64,000 nucleotides of DNA from Neostapfia colusana (lineage: Eukaryota > Streptophyta > Magnoliopsida > Poales > Poaceae), in assembly GCA_030760725.1 (NCBI GenBank), contig JASWHV010000004.1, positions 55,395,136-55,459,135 on the forward strand, read 5' to 3'. Position numbers and translations under genes: made by a program. Shown here one piece after another: positions 54,011-64,000 of the stretch. The notes below the pieces were generated by a model. That model had not been told where the DNA came from. It ran no database searches and saw nothing but the letters and a program-made list of their open reading frames with translations. The stretch's first letter is position 1. Each line of letters starts with the position of its first letter.

Positions 54011-54033
54011 AGAGCACATCAGTGTGGACAGCC
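54011..54033 (-). repeat. Harbinger right terminal inverted repeat
   Basis: Read in reverse it starts GGCTGTCCACACTGATGTGC, matching the left TIR imperfectly. TTA follows at 54034-54036. Confidence 0.8.
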
Positions 54034-54036
54034 TTA

Positions 54037-55368
54037 GGTCAGGAATGATTTATACTCCAAATGCATGACCAAAATGAACCCTAGAGTCAAGGGTAGAAGA
54101 AGTGTCCTTGCCGTAGAATATTGCCATGCTAGATAAGTTATGACATCCGGTACAAGTCGAGTAGTTGGAATCTACTCGCGAGGTATAGTTCGGGATCACA
54201 CAGATATGATATAAGTAAGCAAACTAAAGTTTATGTTTCCAAAGACGAGACTGGGCAGAGGGTGTAGGCAGCGACAAGACGAGGTCTTGGTCGAGTAGCT
54301 CTGCCTGTGTCGGTTAAGGACCGTTCTCGTGTGCGGCCCCGCTGAGCAAGTATTGAGTTGTGTCCCGAATGCTTACTGGTTTATGGGACCAACGAAACCG
54401 ATGTACCAGGTTAACTGGATTGTAGAGGCATACCACATCGTCTAGTTAGACCTATGAGTCCGAGACGGTGCGATCGGTTCTACAATCGGGTGTCCTTCGA
54501 AAGGTTGCCACATACGACGTAATGAAGGACGCCAGATTTGGGTCTTCAGAGGCGGGGTTATGTGTCGAGTAAGTCGGGCATTGTTTGATTTGAATCACCG
54601 TCCCTCGCGGATATGAGTACCGCTTGCTCACTGTGTTGTGACGTAGTAATCAAGTTGTGTGATAACAGTTTGCAAGTTTTATATGCTGTTATGATAATTT
54701 GATTTGCATGAAAACCATGTATGAAGTAGAGATAGAGCAAATTAAAGTTATTTTCCACCTTGGGACAAGTAACATTGGAATAAAGCGTTTCTTGTTTGAT
54801 TGTGGAGTTCCAATGTTGCTCGACGCAAGGTCATTACCGTGATGGCTAAAATCTGAAAATTAAGTATTAACTTGTAGGCGAGTCTTTATGCAACTTATAT
54901 GTGTATGTCTTAAGTTACCTTCATGTAGAGTTGCATGCCTTAGGTGAGACAGTTAAGTCTTGCTGAGCCTTCGTGGTCACTCTTGCAGAGTTGTTATTTT
55001 GCAGGTAATCCGCCGTATACCGTGAAGGATTAAGCATGACAGCGCCATTCTTGGCTGTATAGTCACAAGAAACCCTGCTCGCTGTCGAATACATTTCCTG
55101 CTGCTAGGAAGTGGTATCCTCGGGCAGGATATCTCCTTTGCTACTTAGCTAGGTTCGTGAGAGTGATCACAGTTGTAATTCCGCTGCAAATCTGCTTTTA
55201 TATTCCGCTGCTGTACACTAGAGTGTCATTATTATTTGTAAAACAAATTTGTTGTTTAATACACACTTGTGTATGCCTGGGATTCATTTATGCGTGTGCC
55301 AGTCAGTGTCGCCTAACACGGTACCACCTAATGCAATTCCTGCAGTGTCGGGGCAACCGGCCTCCACA
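54037..55368 (+). mobile_element. Element C 5' LTR, downstream segment
   Basis: Continues the LTR after the Harbinger TSD and ends CGGCCTCCACA before the PBS. It contains the 47-nt hairpin (54771-54817), a bulged TGAGCC/GGTCA hairpin (54964-54979) and a decayed U5 hairpin near 55300-55335. I see no gene. Confidence 0.88.
54771..54817 (+). other. Conserved 47-nt LTR hairpin, C copy
   Basis: Arms AACATTGGAA and TTCCAATGTT pair perfectly over 10 bp, a different stem from A, B and E. The 27-nt loop is the same as the others. Outer pair ACCTTG / CAAGGT. AATAAA spans the stem/loop boundary. Confidence 0.88.
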
Positions 55369-55372
55369 TACG

Positions 55373-55385
55373 TGGTATCAGAGCC
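55373..55385 (+). promoter_or_regulatory. Element C primer-binding site (initiator tRNA-Met)
   Basis: TGGTATCAGAGCC lies four bases after the LTR end. Confidence 0.9.
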
Positions 55386-57101
55386 GCATTGGGAATAGCA
55401 CACCCGAAAATGAACAAGTTTTGGAAACTAGGATTTACGAGTGAGGAATCGGTTAATGCCCACATAAGGAGTATTATTAGCATAGGTAAGTAAGGTGACA
55501 ATGCTAACTTATGTGTTACTATTTCAGTATTTCAATTCCATAACGACGGACCTACGTGGAGGTAAGAACGGTAAGGAACGCCATCGAAAGCGGAAAAATT
55601 TCGGTTAGTTCCCCTGACGAGGAAAGTGGTTCAGGGTATAGGTCTCACAGCTTGGTGTGAGACGTCAATATGAAACTTTTGAACTCTTCATGTTCCTGAG
55701 TTCATATGAAATGCTGGTACCTGGCGTGCATTAGGAAAGAAAGTGGAAACCCCATCGTGTGGTCTGTAACGCGATAGTGTGTTCTTCTGGAAATAGCCTA
55801 GGAGGACATACGCAGCGCTTGCCATCGGCGTGCCATGCAAGGCAGTAGGTGGTATCCGTTGGGTTGATAAAATTCCCAATGTGACGACCGGTTCACGCTC
55901 TACTCGGGTTCCCTGTTGTGTGGTGTGAAAACGTGGCCATATACCTTGAGACGTGACTTGACTCAAGGATGGCCCGTATGGCAATGATATGGGGTGTATG
56001 TTTTTACTATGATATGGACCTGCCTGAAATGACAAAACCGTGAGTGCATCACTATTTGGTGTTCTTCTGCAGGTACTAACCACGCTTTCGTATCTCGTGT
56101 AGAGTACGTTTGTGAGTGATCAAGTAGTTCCAGTGCTAAAACGATTACCGGTTACTCCGGTATAGGTTTTTCTTTTTGTGAGGATACGTAGTACCGACAT
56201 TGGATGAAAATTGCATATATGATAAGGTAAGAATGTAGGACTTAATAAAAGACCCAACATTGAGTTGAAATAAAAAATCTTGAACTTAGGTTGAAAAAAA
56301 CTTCAAATTTTAGCACTCATGTCCACATCAAAGTGAAGAAGCATTAACCGGAACCGAGCTACCAAAACAGAGCATCCTCGGTTTCTGGGCAGCAGTGTCG
56401 CTGGATTTTGCCACGGCATAACATTAGTTCCGAGTAACCAAATGGAGTATTCTTGACATGGATGGAAATACTAGGGACTCCTCTAGATATGTTGTTTACA
56501 AACCCAAGGCAGAATCAGAGTGCAACTTAGTGAAATTTTCATATTTCCAGAACTGGTCAGAACCGGGACAGGGCAAAAATGCTCTCTGTACTTTTCTGTA
56601 ATCTGGCCATAAGTTTTGACAGAAAATATTCCTAGGGTCATGCTTTATAACGTTGGAAAATATTGGAAATATCCTACAACTTTGTTGTTAAGTGTTTTTC
56701 CATATTCAGCCTGGAAATAAATTTTATTGTGGGTTCAAATCAGACACTTCTAAAGGAGGTGCTGCAGAAATTTTCTAGGATTTCTGTTGATTTGAAAACT
56801 TCATATATGTTGAACCAGAACAGCTATGAGGGACCACAAATAAGCGTTGGAAAGATACTGAACTTTACTAAAACTTTGGTATTGAACTCAAGTCAAGAAT
56901 CTGTAGTTAACTTGAGGTAAATTTTGGAGTTTGTGTGAACTGGTCAGGGTAGTCAAGCTTATTAGTTTAGTGTACATAAGATTTGTTTAAACATGAATGT
57001 GGTTATGCTTTCATAAAGTTCATGAAATGTTCATGTTTTACTTATCTTTACTTACTGCTGGGATAGAATTTCGATTGACCCAAAGATTTATTTCATGCAG
57101 T
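55386..57101 (+). other. Element C leader with splice-like signals
   Basis: 1.7 kb without a credible gene. A consensus donor GGAG|GTAAGAA is at 55558-55568 and an acceptor-like TTTCATGCAG at 57091-57100, directly before the gag ATG. Splicing would remove a leader of about 1.5 kb. The donor is shared with A and the acceptor position with B. Confidence 0.7.
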
Positions 57102-58361
57102 ATGGTACGCGCACATTCTCAAATGGAGCCTGGAGGTTCGAGTCAAGGTGGGAATGACTCGACTTCAGCACAAGAGCCATCGCCAACCGGATTGGCGGAA
57201 ATTATGGCAAAGATGAACGCAACGCTCCAAACTCTAGTTCAGCAAGGAATAAATAGAGGAGTTCAACATCACATGCCAACCCAGAGCACTTATCTGGATT
57301 TCTTGGAGACAAAACCGCCGGTATTTTTCGAAGCGGCTGACCATTGTGAAGCAAATCACTGGTTACGTGTCATTGAGTCCAAGTTTGGGTTGATGCAATG
57401 TGACGACTTTCAGAAGAAGCTATTTGCCGCTCAGCAGCTTCACGGCTTTGATGGAGCCTGGTGGGAAGAATACCTTACTATCGAATCAAAAGGGCATCAT
57501 GTCACATGGACGGAGTTTTAGGATGCGTTTCGTGCTCGCTTCGTTCCTGCTGGCATAATGCAAACAAGTCATGATGAATTCTGGAATTTAAAACAAGGTG
57601 AAATGAGTGTTATTGAGTATGCGAAGGAATTTAATCGCTTAGCACAATATGTACCTGATTATGTGAAATCACCATCCATGAAGAGTTATCATTTTTACCG
57701 AGGGCTGAATGTTAGGCTGCGATGTGAGTTGGCTCAAGTTAGCCAAAAGAATTTTGATGAGTTTGTTAGATGTGCTATCACTCAGGAATATTATTCCAAC
57801 CTCTTCCTTAAAGAAAAGAGGGAGAGGGACTCATCACAGGATAAATGCAATCATATGCCTCAGAAGTATCGGTTGGTTATCCGTTCACATCCCGGTCGAG
57901 AGGTTCCACAAAAGGAGCAGTCATTCTTGGAGTATGACAACTCTTATTTTTCACAAAGGTTTTATTTACCTCAACCGCAGCAACAACTTATTTTTCATGC
58001 ACCCCAGTACCAACCATGTGCACCAGAATATTACTCCCCTCAAGATATTGAAGACGATCAAGGTGGTTTCTCAGCTGAACCGAGTAGTATCCCACTTCAA
58101 ATTGACAATGAACGGAATGTCAATGAAGCAACTGAACCGAGCAGCAACATGAGTTCTGAAGGTCCAGTTCTAAGGATTGATCTTGTACAGCAAAGTAAAG
58201 CCATGTCCAAAGTGGGAATTGTTAACTTTGTGTCAGTCGAAGATCTGCCCGAGGGAGGTCCAGTTCTCACAGGCAGATTCACATTAAATGACAAGCCGGT
58301 TGTCATTCTATTCAACTCTGGCACAACACATAATTACATTAGCAAGGCGACGGTTATCTGA
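57102..58361 (+). pseudogene. Element C gag and protease start, broken
   Basis: Starts MVRAHSQMEPGGSSQGG. The gag domain is recognisable (YLDFLETKPPVFFEAADH, then FAAQQLHGFDGAWW), then TAG at 57519-57521 where B has a coding residue before AF, then the same frame (FWNLKQGEMSVIEYAKEFN). There is no CCHC zinc knuckle where B has one; the spacer runs from EGPVLRIDL straight into the protease. The protease motif reads N-S-G (ILFNSGTTH) in place of D-S-G. TGA at 58359 ends the frame. Confidence 0.9.
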
Positions 58362-61300
58362 TATCAGATTTCCACAATTATCACAAAGGGTTCTTACCTT
58401 ATTCATTCGCCAGGGGGAGACATATCGGCTAAGTCGTTCCTAAAGCACAACTTTGTTTATGTGGAAAATTTTATCCTACTACCCTCATTATTCTCGAAGA
58501 TCAAGGAATCGATGCCATATTGGGAATATCATGGTTAAATTTCCATAGGGCTGTTCTGGACATCGAGAACATGAGTGTTCATTTGGACTCTCCAATTCAC
58601 GGGTGTCATACGTTGTTCCTCGGCAAAGCTATTTCCAAAGTCCCGGAAGTATGTAATGCCGAAGCTTGCAAGTTAGAAGATATTACAGTAGTCTGTGAAT
58701 ACCCGGACGTGTTTCCCGAAGATCTTTCAGGCTTACCACCTGAGCGCGAGGTGGAATTCAATATAGAGTTGATACCGGGAACCACGCCGATATCTCGGAG
58801 ACCATATAAAATGGCTCCGAATGAATTAGCTGAATTGAAGTAGCAACTAAAATATCTGATGGACAAGGGGTTTATTCATCCAAGTTCGTCACCATAGGGT
58901 TGCTCGGCTTTATTTGTAAAGAAGAAGGATGAGACGCTGAGGCTATGCATCGATTATCATCCGTTAAATGCTGTGACGATAAAGAACAAGTATCCACTAC
59001 CAAGAATTGATATTCTCTTCGATCAACTAGTGGGTGCTAAAGTATTCTCCAAGATGGACTTAAGGTCGGGATATCATCAAATCAAGATTCAAGCGGAGGA
59101 TATTCCGAAAACAGCATTCTTGACAAGATATGGACTCTATGAGTATGCATGTCATTTGGGTTAACCAATGCTCCGGCTCACTTTATGAATCTTATGAACT
59201 CGGTGTTCATGCCAGAGTTGGATCAGTTCATTGTGGTATTCATCGATGATATCTTGGTCTATTCCAAATCAGAGGAGGAACACGCTAAACATTTGCATAT
59301 TGCGCTCCAATGATTGAGAGATCACAAGCTCTATGCAAAGTTTAGTAAATGTGAATTCTGGATCAACCAAGTGCCATTTCTTGGACATATTATTTCAGCA
59401 GAAGGCATCGCTGTTGATCCAAGCAAGATTGAACAAGTGCTGAAATGGAAGTCTCCAACATCAGTCCATAAAGTTCATAGCTTCTTAGATTTGGCGGGAT
59501 ATTATCGGAGGTTCATCCCGAGCTTCTCCAAAATCTCTAAACCTATGATGTAGCTACTAAAAAAGGGCATCAAATATGATTGGAGCAAGCCATGTGAGGA
59601 AGCTTTTCAAGCGTTGGTGAAACACCTCACAACAGCCCTGGTTTTAGCTCAGCCGGATACAACCAAGCCTTTTGATGTTTATTGTGATGCGTCCGGCATC
59701 GGACTTGGTTGCGTACTCATGCGAGGAGGACGCATGGTCGCATATGGATCACAGCAATTACGGAATCATGAACAATATTATCCCACTAATGATCTCGAGC
59801 TGGCTGCCGTGGTATTAGCTTTGAAGATGTGGAGACACTACTTATTGGGAAATCTAGTTCATCTCTACACCGACCACAAAAGCTTGAAGTACATATTCAA
59901 TCAAAAAGAGTTGAATATGCGACAACGGCGATGGTTAGAACTGATCAAGGACTATGAGATTGAGATTCATTATCATCCGGGCAAGGCAAATGTAGTTGCC
60001 GATGCACTCAGTCGGAAATCTCATATTAACAATCTGACCATTACACCGACAGAAGAGGAAGAGCCAAGTCTCTACTTGGTTCCATATGGAGCTCTACATA
60101 ATGTAGCTCTCATACCCACATTAAAAGAGGAGGTTATGAAAGCTCAAAAGCAAGACAAGGGCATGTCTCATATTAAGAGGAGATTGAAGAATGGGGAAAT
60201 AAAATGTTTTCGGTTAGACGATGAAGGTAACTTATGGTTCAATGACCGGATAGTTGTATCCTGTGATATGAGACTGCAAATGAAAATTTTGGATGAGGCT
60301 CACTTGTCCAAATTTTCTATTCATCTTGGCAGCAACAAGATGTACCAAGAATTGAAGACTAAATTTTGGTGGACCTGGATGAAACGTTAGATTGCTAAAT
60401 ACATATCAGAATGTGATACGTGTCGGCGAGTTAAAGCCAACCACATGAAGAAAACGGGAACATTGCAACCGCTAGGAATTCCGGCATGGAAGTGGGAGGA
60501 TATTAGTATGGACTTCATTGTTGGATTACCTCTCACGGCTAATAAGCATGACTCGATTTGGGTGATCGTTGATCGGTTAACCAAATCAGCACATTTCATC
60601 CCGGTACACACGGGATTCCAGGCCAAGAAGTATGCGGAGCTGTATATTGCAAGAATTTTGTGCTTACATAGAGTCCCCCTTACGATCATCTCCGATTGAG
60701 GCGCATTGTTCGTTACTCGTTTCTGGGAGCAGCTACATGTCTCACTGGGAACAAAATTGATTAGAAGCTCTGCATATCATCCTCAAACTGATGGGCAAAA
60801 GGAGAGGGTGAACCAAGTTCTCAAAGATATGCTTCGAGCATGTACCATACACCACGGTAAAGGATGGGACGATCATCTGCAGTTGGCGGAATTCGCTTAT
60901 AACAATGGATATCAAGCGATCATCAAGATGGCACCTTACGAGGCTCTCTACGGCCGGAAGTGCCGCACACCCTTGAACTGGTGTGAATCTGGCGAGAGAG
61001 TTATTTACGGAATTGATCTCGTAAATGAAGCTGAAGAGCGGGTAAGGCTTATTGAAGCAAGTCTTAAAGCCGCACAGTCCAGACAAAAGAGCTATGCGGA
61101 TAAGAGACGTCGTCCTCTAAACTTTCAAGTTGGAAACCACGTATATCTCCACGTATCTCCTATGAAAGGAAATCACCGATTCGGAGTGAAAGGAAAATTA
61201 GCTCCGTGTTTTATCGGTCCCTTTGCCATCATCGAAAGATGTGGACCCGTGGCATACTGTCTGGAGCTACCGACAGCCTTAGAGAGTTCATAACGTCTTC

Positions 61301-61558
61301 CACATATCTCAGTTGCCGAAGTGCGTAAAAGTTCCAACGAGAATTCTCACGGAAGGCATAGCAGATTTGAAGCCGGACATCACTTATGTTGAGCGTCCAA
61401 CCTGGATAATTGATGAAAAGACTCGCGAGACAAGAAAATAGACATTGCGGTTCTTCAAAGTGTTATGAGAGAATCACATGTCCGACGAAGCTACATGGGA
61501 AAGCGAGGAGTATTTACAGTTCAATTATTTGGAGCTATTAGAGGCTTATGTCCGATAG
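58362..61558 (+). pseudogene. Element C pol, broken (RT, RNase H, integrase, chromodomain remnant)
   Basis: Collinear with pol of B. RT: KMDLRSGYHQIKIQAE near 59055, VFIDDILVYSKSEEE near 59240. RNase H: YCDASGIGLG near 59685, VADALSRK near 60000. Integrase finger: HLSKFSIH 60303 and CDTCRRVK 60415. Integrase core: SMDFIVGL 60507, IISD 60690, TDGQKERVN 60790. End: ATWESEEYLQFNY near 61495. Breaks: frameshift near 58436, TAG 58841, TAG near 58895 in place of Trp, frameshift near 59145, TGA 59311, TAG 59551, TAG 60388, TGA 60697, frameshift near 61285 and further stops after it. Several stops are CGA to TGA or TGG to TAG, as expected from methyl-cytosine decay. Confidence 0.92.
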
Positions 61559-61586
61559 TCGTCCTCCCCACATTGTTCTTAATTGT

Positions 61587-61623
61587 GAATCTCGGGACGA
61601 GATTCTTTTTAAGGGGGGAGGAA
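61587..61623 (+). promoter_or_regulatory. Element C pre-PPT hairpin and polypurine tract
   Basis: GAATCTCG and CGAGATTC pair around GGA (61587-61605). The tract AAGGGGGGAGGAA runs to 61623. Confidence 0.85.
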
Positions 61624-64000
61624 TGTAAAAGTCCCAAAAACATGTAAATAAAAAACTTGAGTTGTGAATAAAGTTAGGTTCAAATTCAAGAAAATGGGAC
61701 TTACTAAAACTTTTTAACACATGATGATACATATGGATGTCTAACCAACCAAGCTCTAATCCTCAATTGAGATGTGTTAAACCAAGGTAGGATTAAACCA
61801 AATGTGTAAAGTTTTCATGTGCCAGAGGAGTTTTAAATTCAGATTATAATATCGCTTTGTGCACTAAAAACTCAATTATGGTCATCACAAAAAGAGGATG
61901 CAAACTGTGGTTGTAAACATTCCATTGACAGCAGCCAAATTAAAAGTTTGAATCCATATTTGAATTCTTCAGGTTCAAATTGAGATGAATGCAAATTTTG
62001 AGAAAATTTGGAAGTACTTTGATATTTAAGTCAAAGAGGCTTTGAATTTCATTGGAATTTGAATTCAAATTCGAAACTGAAGTAAACCTTGTCAAGTTCC
62101 CAAATGGATGTCAACTTTGAACTCCTCATGACGGAATTTTACAACAGGCCAAATCTGGAGATATTTGGGAGAGGAAAGAAGTGGCGCCCAGTGGTCAGTG
62201 AGGGGTTAAACTTGCTACTGAAGTAACGGAACCCTCTGTTTCTCACTCAAACATCTCAGGAGTCAGGCGGCCGACACCGGGGGAAGCTGCTGCCACCTCC
62301 CAGCTGCTTGAGCAGCGCTGGAGAGCAGCTCGGCTGTTTCATCACTCCTCAACGTGTTCCTTTTTCTTACTAACCTGAAGTCCCGGTAGCCTGCCTCGAC
62401 CTCGAGCAAAACAGAACCGAAATCTTGCCGCCATCTCCGGTCGATCGTGAGTCGGCTGATTCCAAGCGAACAGAAACCCTCCAAACCACAAAATGGTCCT
62501 GGCTGTTCATCCTTGACCTCCTCGGCGCATAGCTGCTCGAGTCCCAGCTTTTCCCACCCTAGAACGGGCTCTTCGTGCGGCGACCAAAAACATCCGGAAC
62601 TGAGGCTCGCGTGGACAGCTCGCACCGAAGCTTCTCACAGCCGAGCAAGGGCACCCACAGGAGCGCCGGAACGTCACGCTGCTCCTCCCCAAATTTCTCC
62701 TCAAGCCGTGCACCATAGCTCGAGAATTTTGAGTTTTTCTCTTTGACGGGGAAAACCTAACCACAGATAAGGATCTCTGAAATTGAAGCTCAAATTTCGG
62801 TTAGGGTTGATCATTTTGCGGACACATAAGCTAGACTGAGTAGGGAACCTTTTTCCTTTAGGAACCTAGCTTATAACCGGAGAGACATAGCTAACTTCAA
62901 GCTTTTCGAGCAGCGGTCATGGCGGGAACTGCCGGGTGCACAGCGAGGCCCTACTTAGAGCCGTTTCCAATCGAGTTTGCATCAAAGTCGAGCACCCCCA
63001 TGATCCCCTGATGCTGTAGAACCAAAAACCAGCTGGTTTGGAGGTCTAGTGAGGGCGCTCGACGTCGCTGGAGTGAAACCCGAGCCGGCCTCCGGTGAGC
63101 GTGGGCACAAGTTTCTTACAGTAGAATTGGGGCTAGCGGCGAGTTTCCGGCCATGATTCTGCCGGTGGACAAAGTTCCGTGGAGCGCTGCCGCTGCCGGC
63201 GAGGGTGGCGAAGCGTGCGCGGGAAAAACGGTCGGGAGGAAGAAGGACCCATGTGTCCCACCGGTCAGTGACAAGTAGAGGTAAACTGGGATCCGCTGTG
63301 GCTACCCAATTGTGTGTGGCTACAGCCGAAATGGGTGTGTACCGCGGTGTGGTTGCGCTGAGAGATCGCCACGTCACCCCGGGACCCGGCTGTCAGGCTT
63401 TTAATTTTTATCCCGGTTTATTGAATTCACAAATTTAGTTCAAACTTTAGAACCTCATAACTTTCGATATGACACTCCAAATTGGGTGATTCAAAAGATC
63501 TATCCAAATTTGCAACCCAATTTGTATGAATGTCAATAATAAATTCCAGAAAATTCTTTGAAGCTTTTCAGTAAAAGAATTTTGGAGGGAGTTTGGTTCA
63601 TCCAAAAATCCTCAAATTTTGCCAGAATATTACTTAGGATATTATTGAACTCCTGCTAAATGTTCAGCTCATTTGGAGTTGATTTGTGTAGGAATTTTCT
63701 GAGTACAAGTTGCTGTGCTCAAAGTGGTCCAGAAACTTTTTCAGAGAAAATCCCCACTTTGAAAAATCAGTGCTGGGCAATTCTTAGATCCAAAAATCCT
63801 AGGAAAATTCAGGCATGATAGTGCAAACTTATTCATAATTAATTCCTTTTTTCCTAGATGCTTAGGGAATTGTTCTGGATGAACTACTCATAGAAAAATC
63901 TGAATTTCGGTCCAGAATGTTTTCTTGTGACAAAAAACTCACAGGAAAAAAATTATCAGATAAATTTGAGCTCTGGATCAAGATTGTTCTACATACCTTT
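61624..64000 (+). mobile_element. Element C 3' LTR, truncated by the window end
   Basis: Starts TGTAAAAGTCCC. From about 62578 it aligns with 1136-2682. It includes about 390 bases (near 62615-63005) lost from the 5' copy. GC-rich 62260-63400 gives small false frames. I see no gene. Confidence 0.9.

Larger units (their letters stand above)
2683..54033. mobile_element. PIF/Harbinger DNA transposon, split by two LTR-element insertions
   Basis: The element proper is 2683-3307, 34845-38495 and 53048-54033, about 5.26 kb, which is a normal length for an autonomous plant PIF/Harbinger. It is flanked by TTA on both sides (2680-2682 and 54034-54036), the family's usual TSD. The ends form imperfect inverted repeats. 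It carries a Myb/SANT-like ORF1 on the + strand and a DDE transposase on the - strand, in convergent order. Insertion of LTR E (TSD ATGGT/AGGGT) and of element B (TSD ATTGG/ATCGG) stretched it to 51 kb. Both genes are broken, so it is non-autonomous now. Confidence 0.9.
1136..64000 (+). mobile_element. Chromovirus C (Tekay/Del-like LTR retrotransposon), outermost nest level
   Basis: Composite extent of element C. The 5' LTR is split by the Harbinger insertion (1136-2682 and 54037-55368). The internal region is 55369-61623, and the 3' LTR starts at 61624 and runs past the window. The 5' LTR lacks about its first 950 bases, where a foreign gypsy fragment abuts it, so no TSD can be tested. The assignment rests on three matches. 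1136-2682 aligns with the 3' LTR from about 62578 on. The 2680/54037 join restores an LTR block also present in element A near 14340-14370. The PBS, gag, pol and PPT follow in the right order. Many stops and frameshifts make it the most decayed LTR element here, as expected for the oldest layer. Confidence 0.88.

Noticed and set aside
55688..56083. 131-codon reverse frame in C leader
   Set aside because: No domain. A shorter version in the A leader (16170-16406) reflects shared leader DNA, not a protein.

Overview
The window is plant nuclear repeat DNA, most likely from a grass (Poaceae). The elements are Tekay/Del-like chromoviruses with LTRs of 3-4.6 kb, an RTE-type LINE whose 3' end resembles the plant Au SINE tail, and a PIF/Harbinger DNA transposon. 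I see no host gene, tRNA, rRNA or CRISPR. Essentially every base can be assigned to a transposable element. The species call is inference. The layout is a deep nest, read from target-site duplications (TSDs) and terminal motifs. The outermost full element is chromovirus C: 5' LTR 1136-2682 plus 54037-55368, internal region 55369-61623, 3' LTR 61624 to beyond the window. An older reverse-strand gypsy fragment (1-1135) abuts its truncated 5' LTR. A 5.3-kb PIF/Harbinger element (2683-54033 including insertions; TSD TTA, 23-bp imperfect TIRs) sits in C's 5' LTR. Harbinger received two insertions. One is solo LTR E (reverse, 3308-34844). The other is nearly intact chromovirus B (38496-53047). LTR E was hit by D (4032-31606), a pol-deleted gag element. 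D's second LTR was hit by A (11238-27433), a chromovirus lacking gag/protease and the integrase core. A's reverse-transcriptase region was hit by an RTE LINE (18157-21643, reverse). The chain C > Harbinger > E > D > A > LINE is six levels deep. Gene content is transposon machinery only. B keeps a full gag-PR-RT-RH-INT-chromodomain frame broken by a single TAA inside the gag zinc knuckle. C has the same domains but is heavily broken. D keeps gag and protease only. The LINE keeps one 1040-codon endonuclease/RT frame, but a catalytic RT aspartate is replaced. Harbinger keeps a Myb-like ORF1 and a DDE transposase, both broken, plus an extra small acidic ORF. The most interesting signal is non-coding. 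The diverged Tekay-type LTRs (A, B, C, E) share a 47-nt hairpin, always 10 bp + 27 nt + 10 bp. The loop is almost invariant while the stem sequence changes in a compensated way. A second hairpin, with fixed flanks, occurs in all five families. A U5 hairpin precedes the primer-binding site, and a short hairpin sits immediately before the polypurine tract. D also carries a roughly 0.5-kb tandem repeat made of degenerate primer-binding sites and a U3 minisatellite of G-box palindromes.
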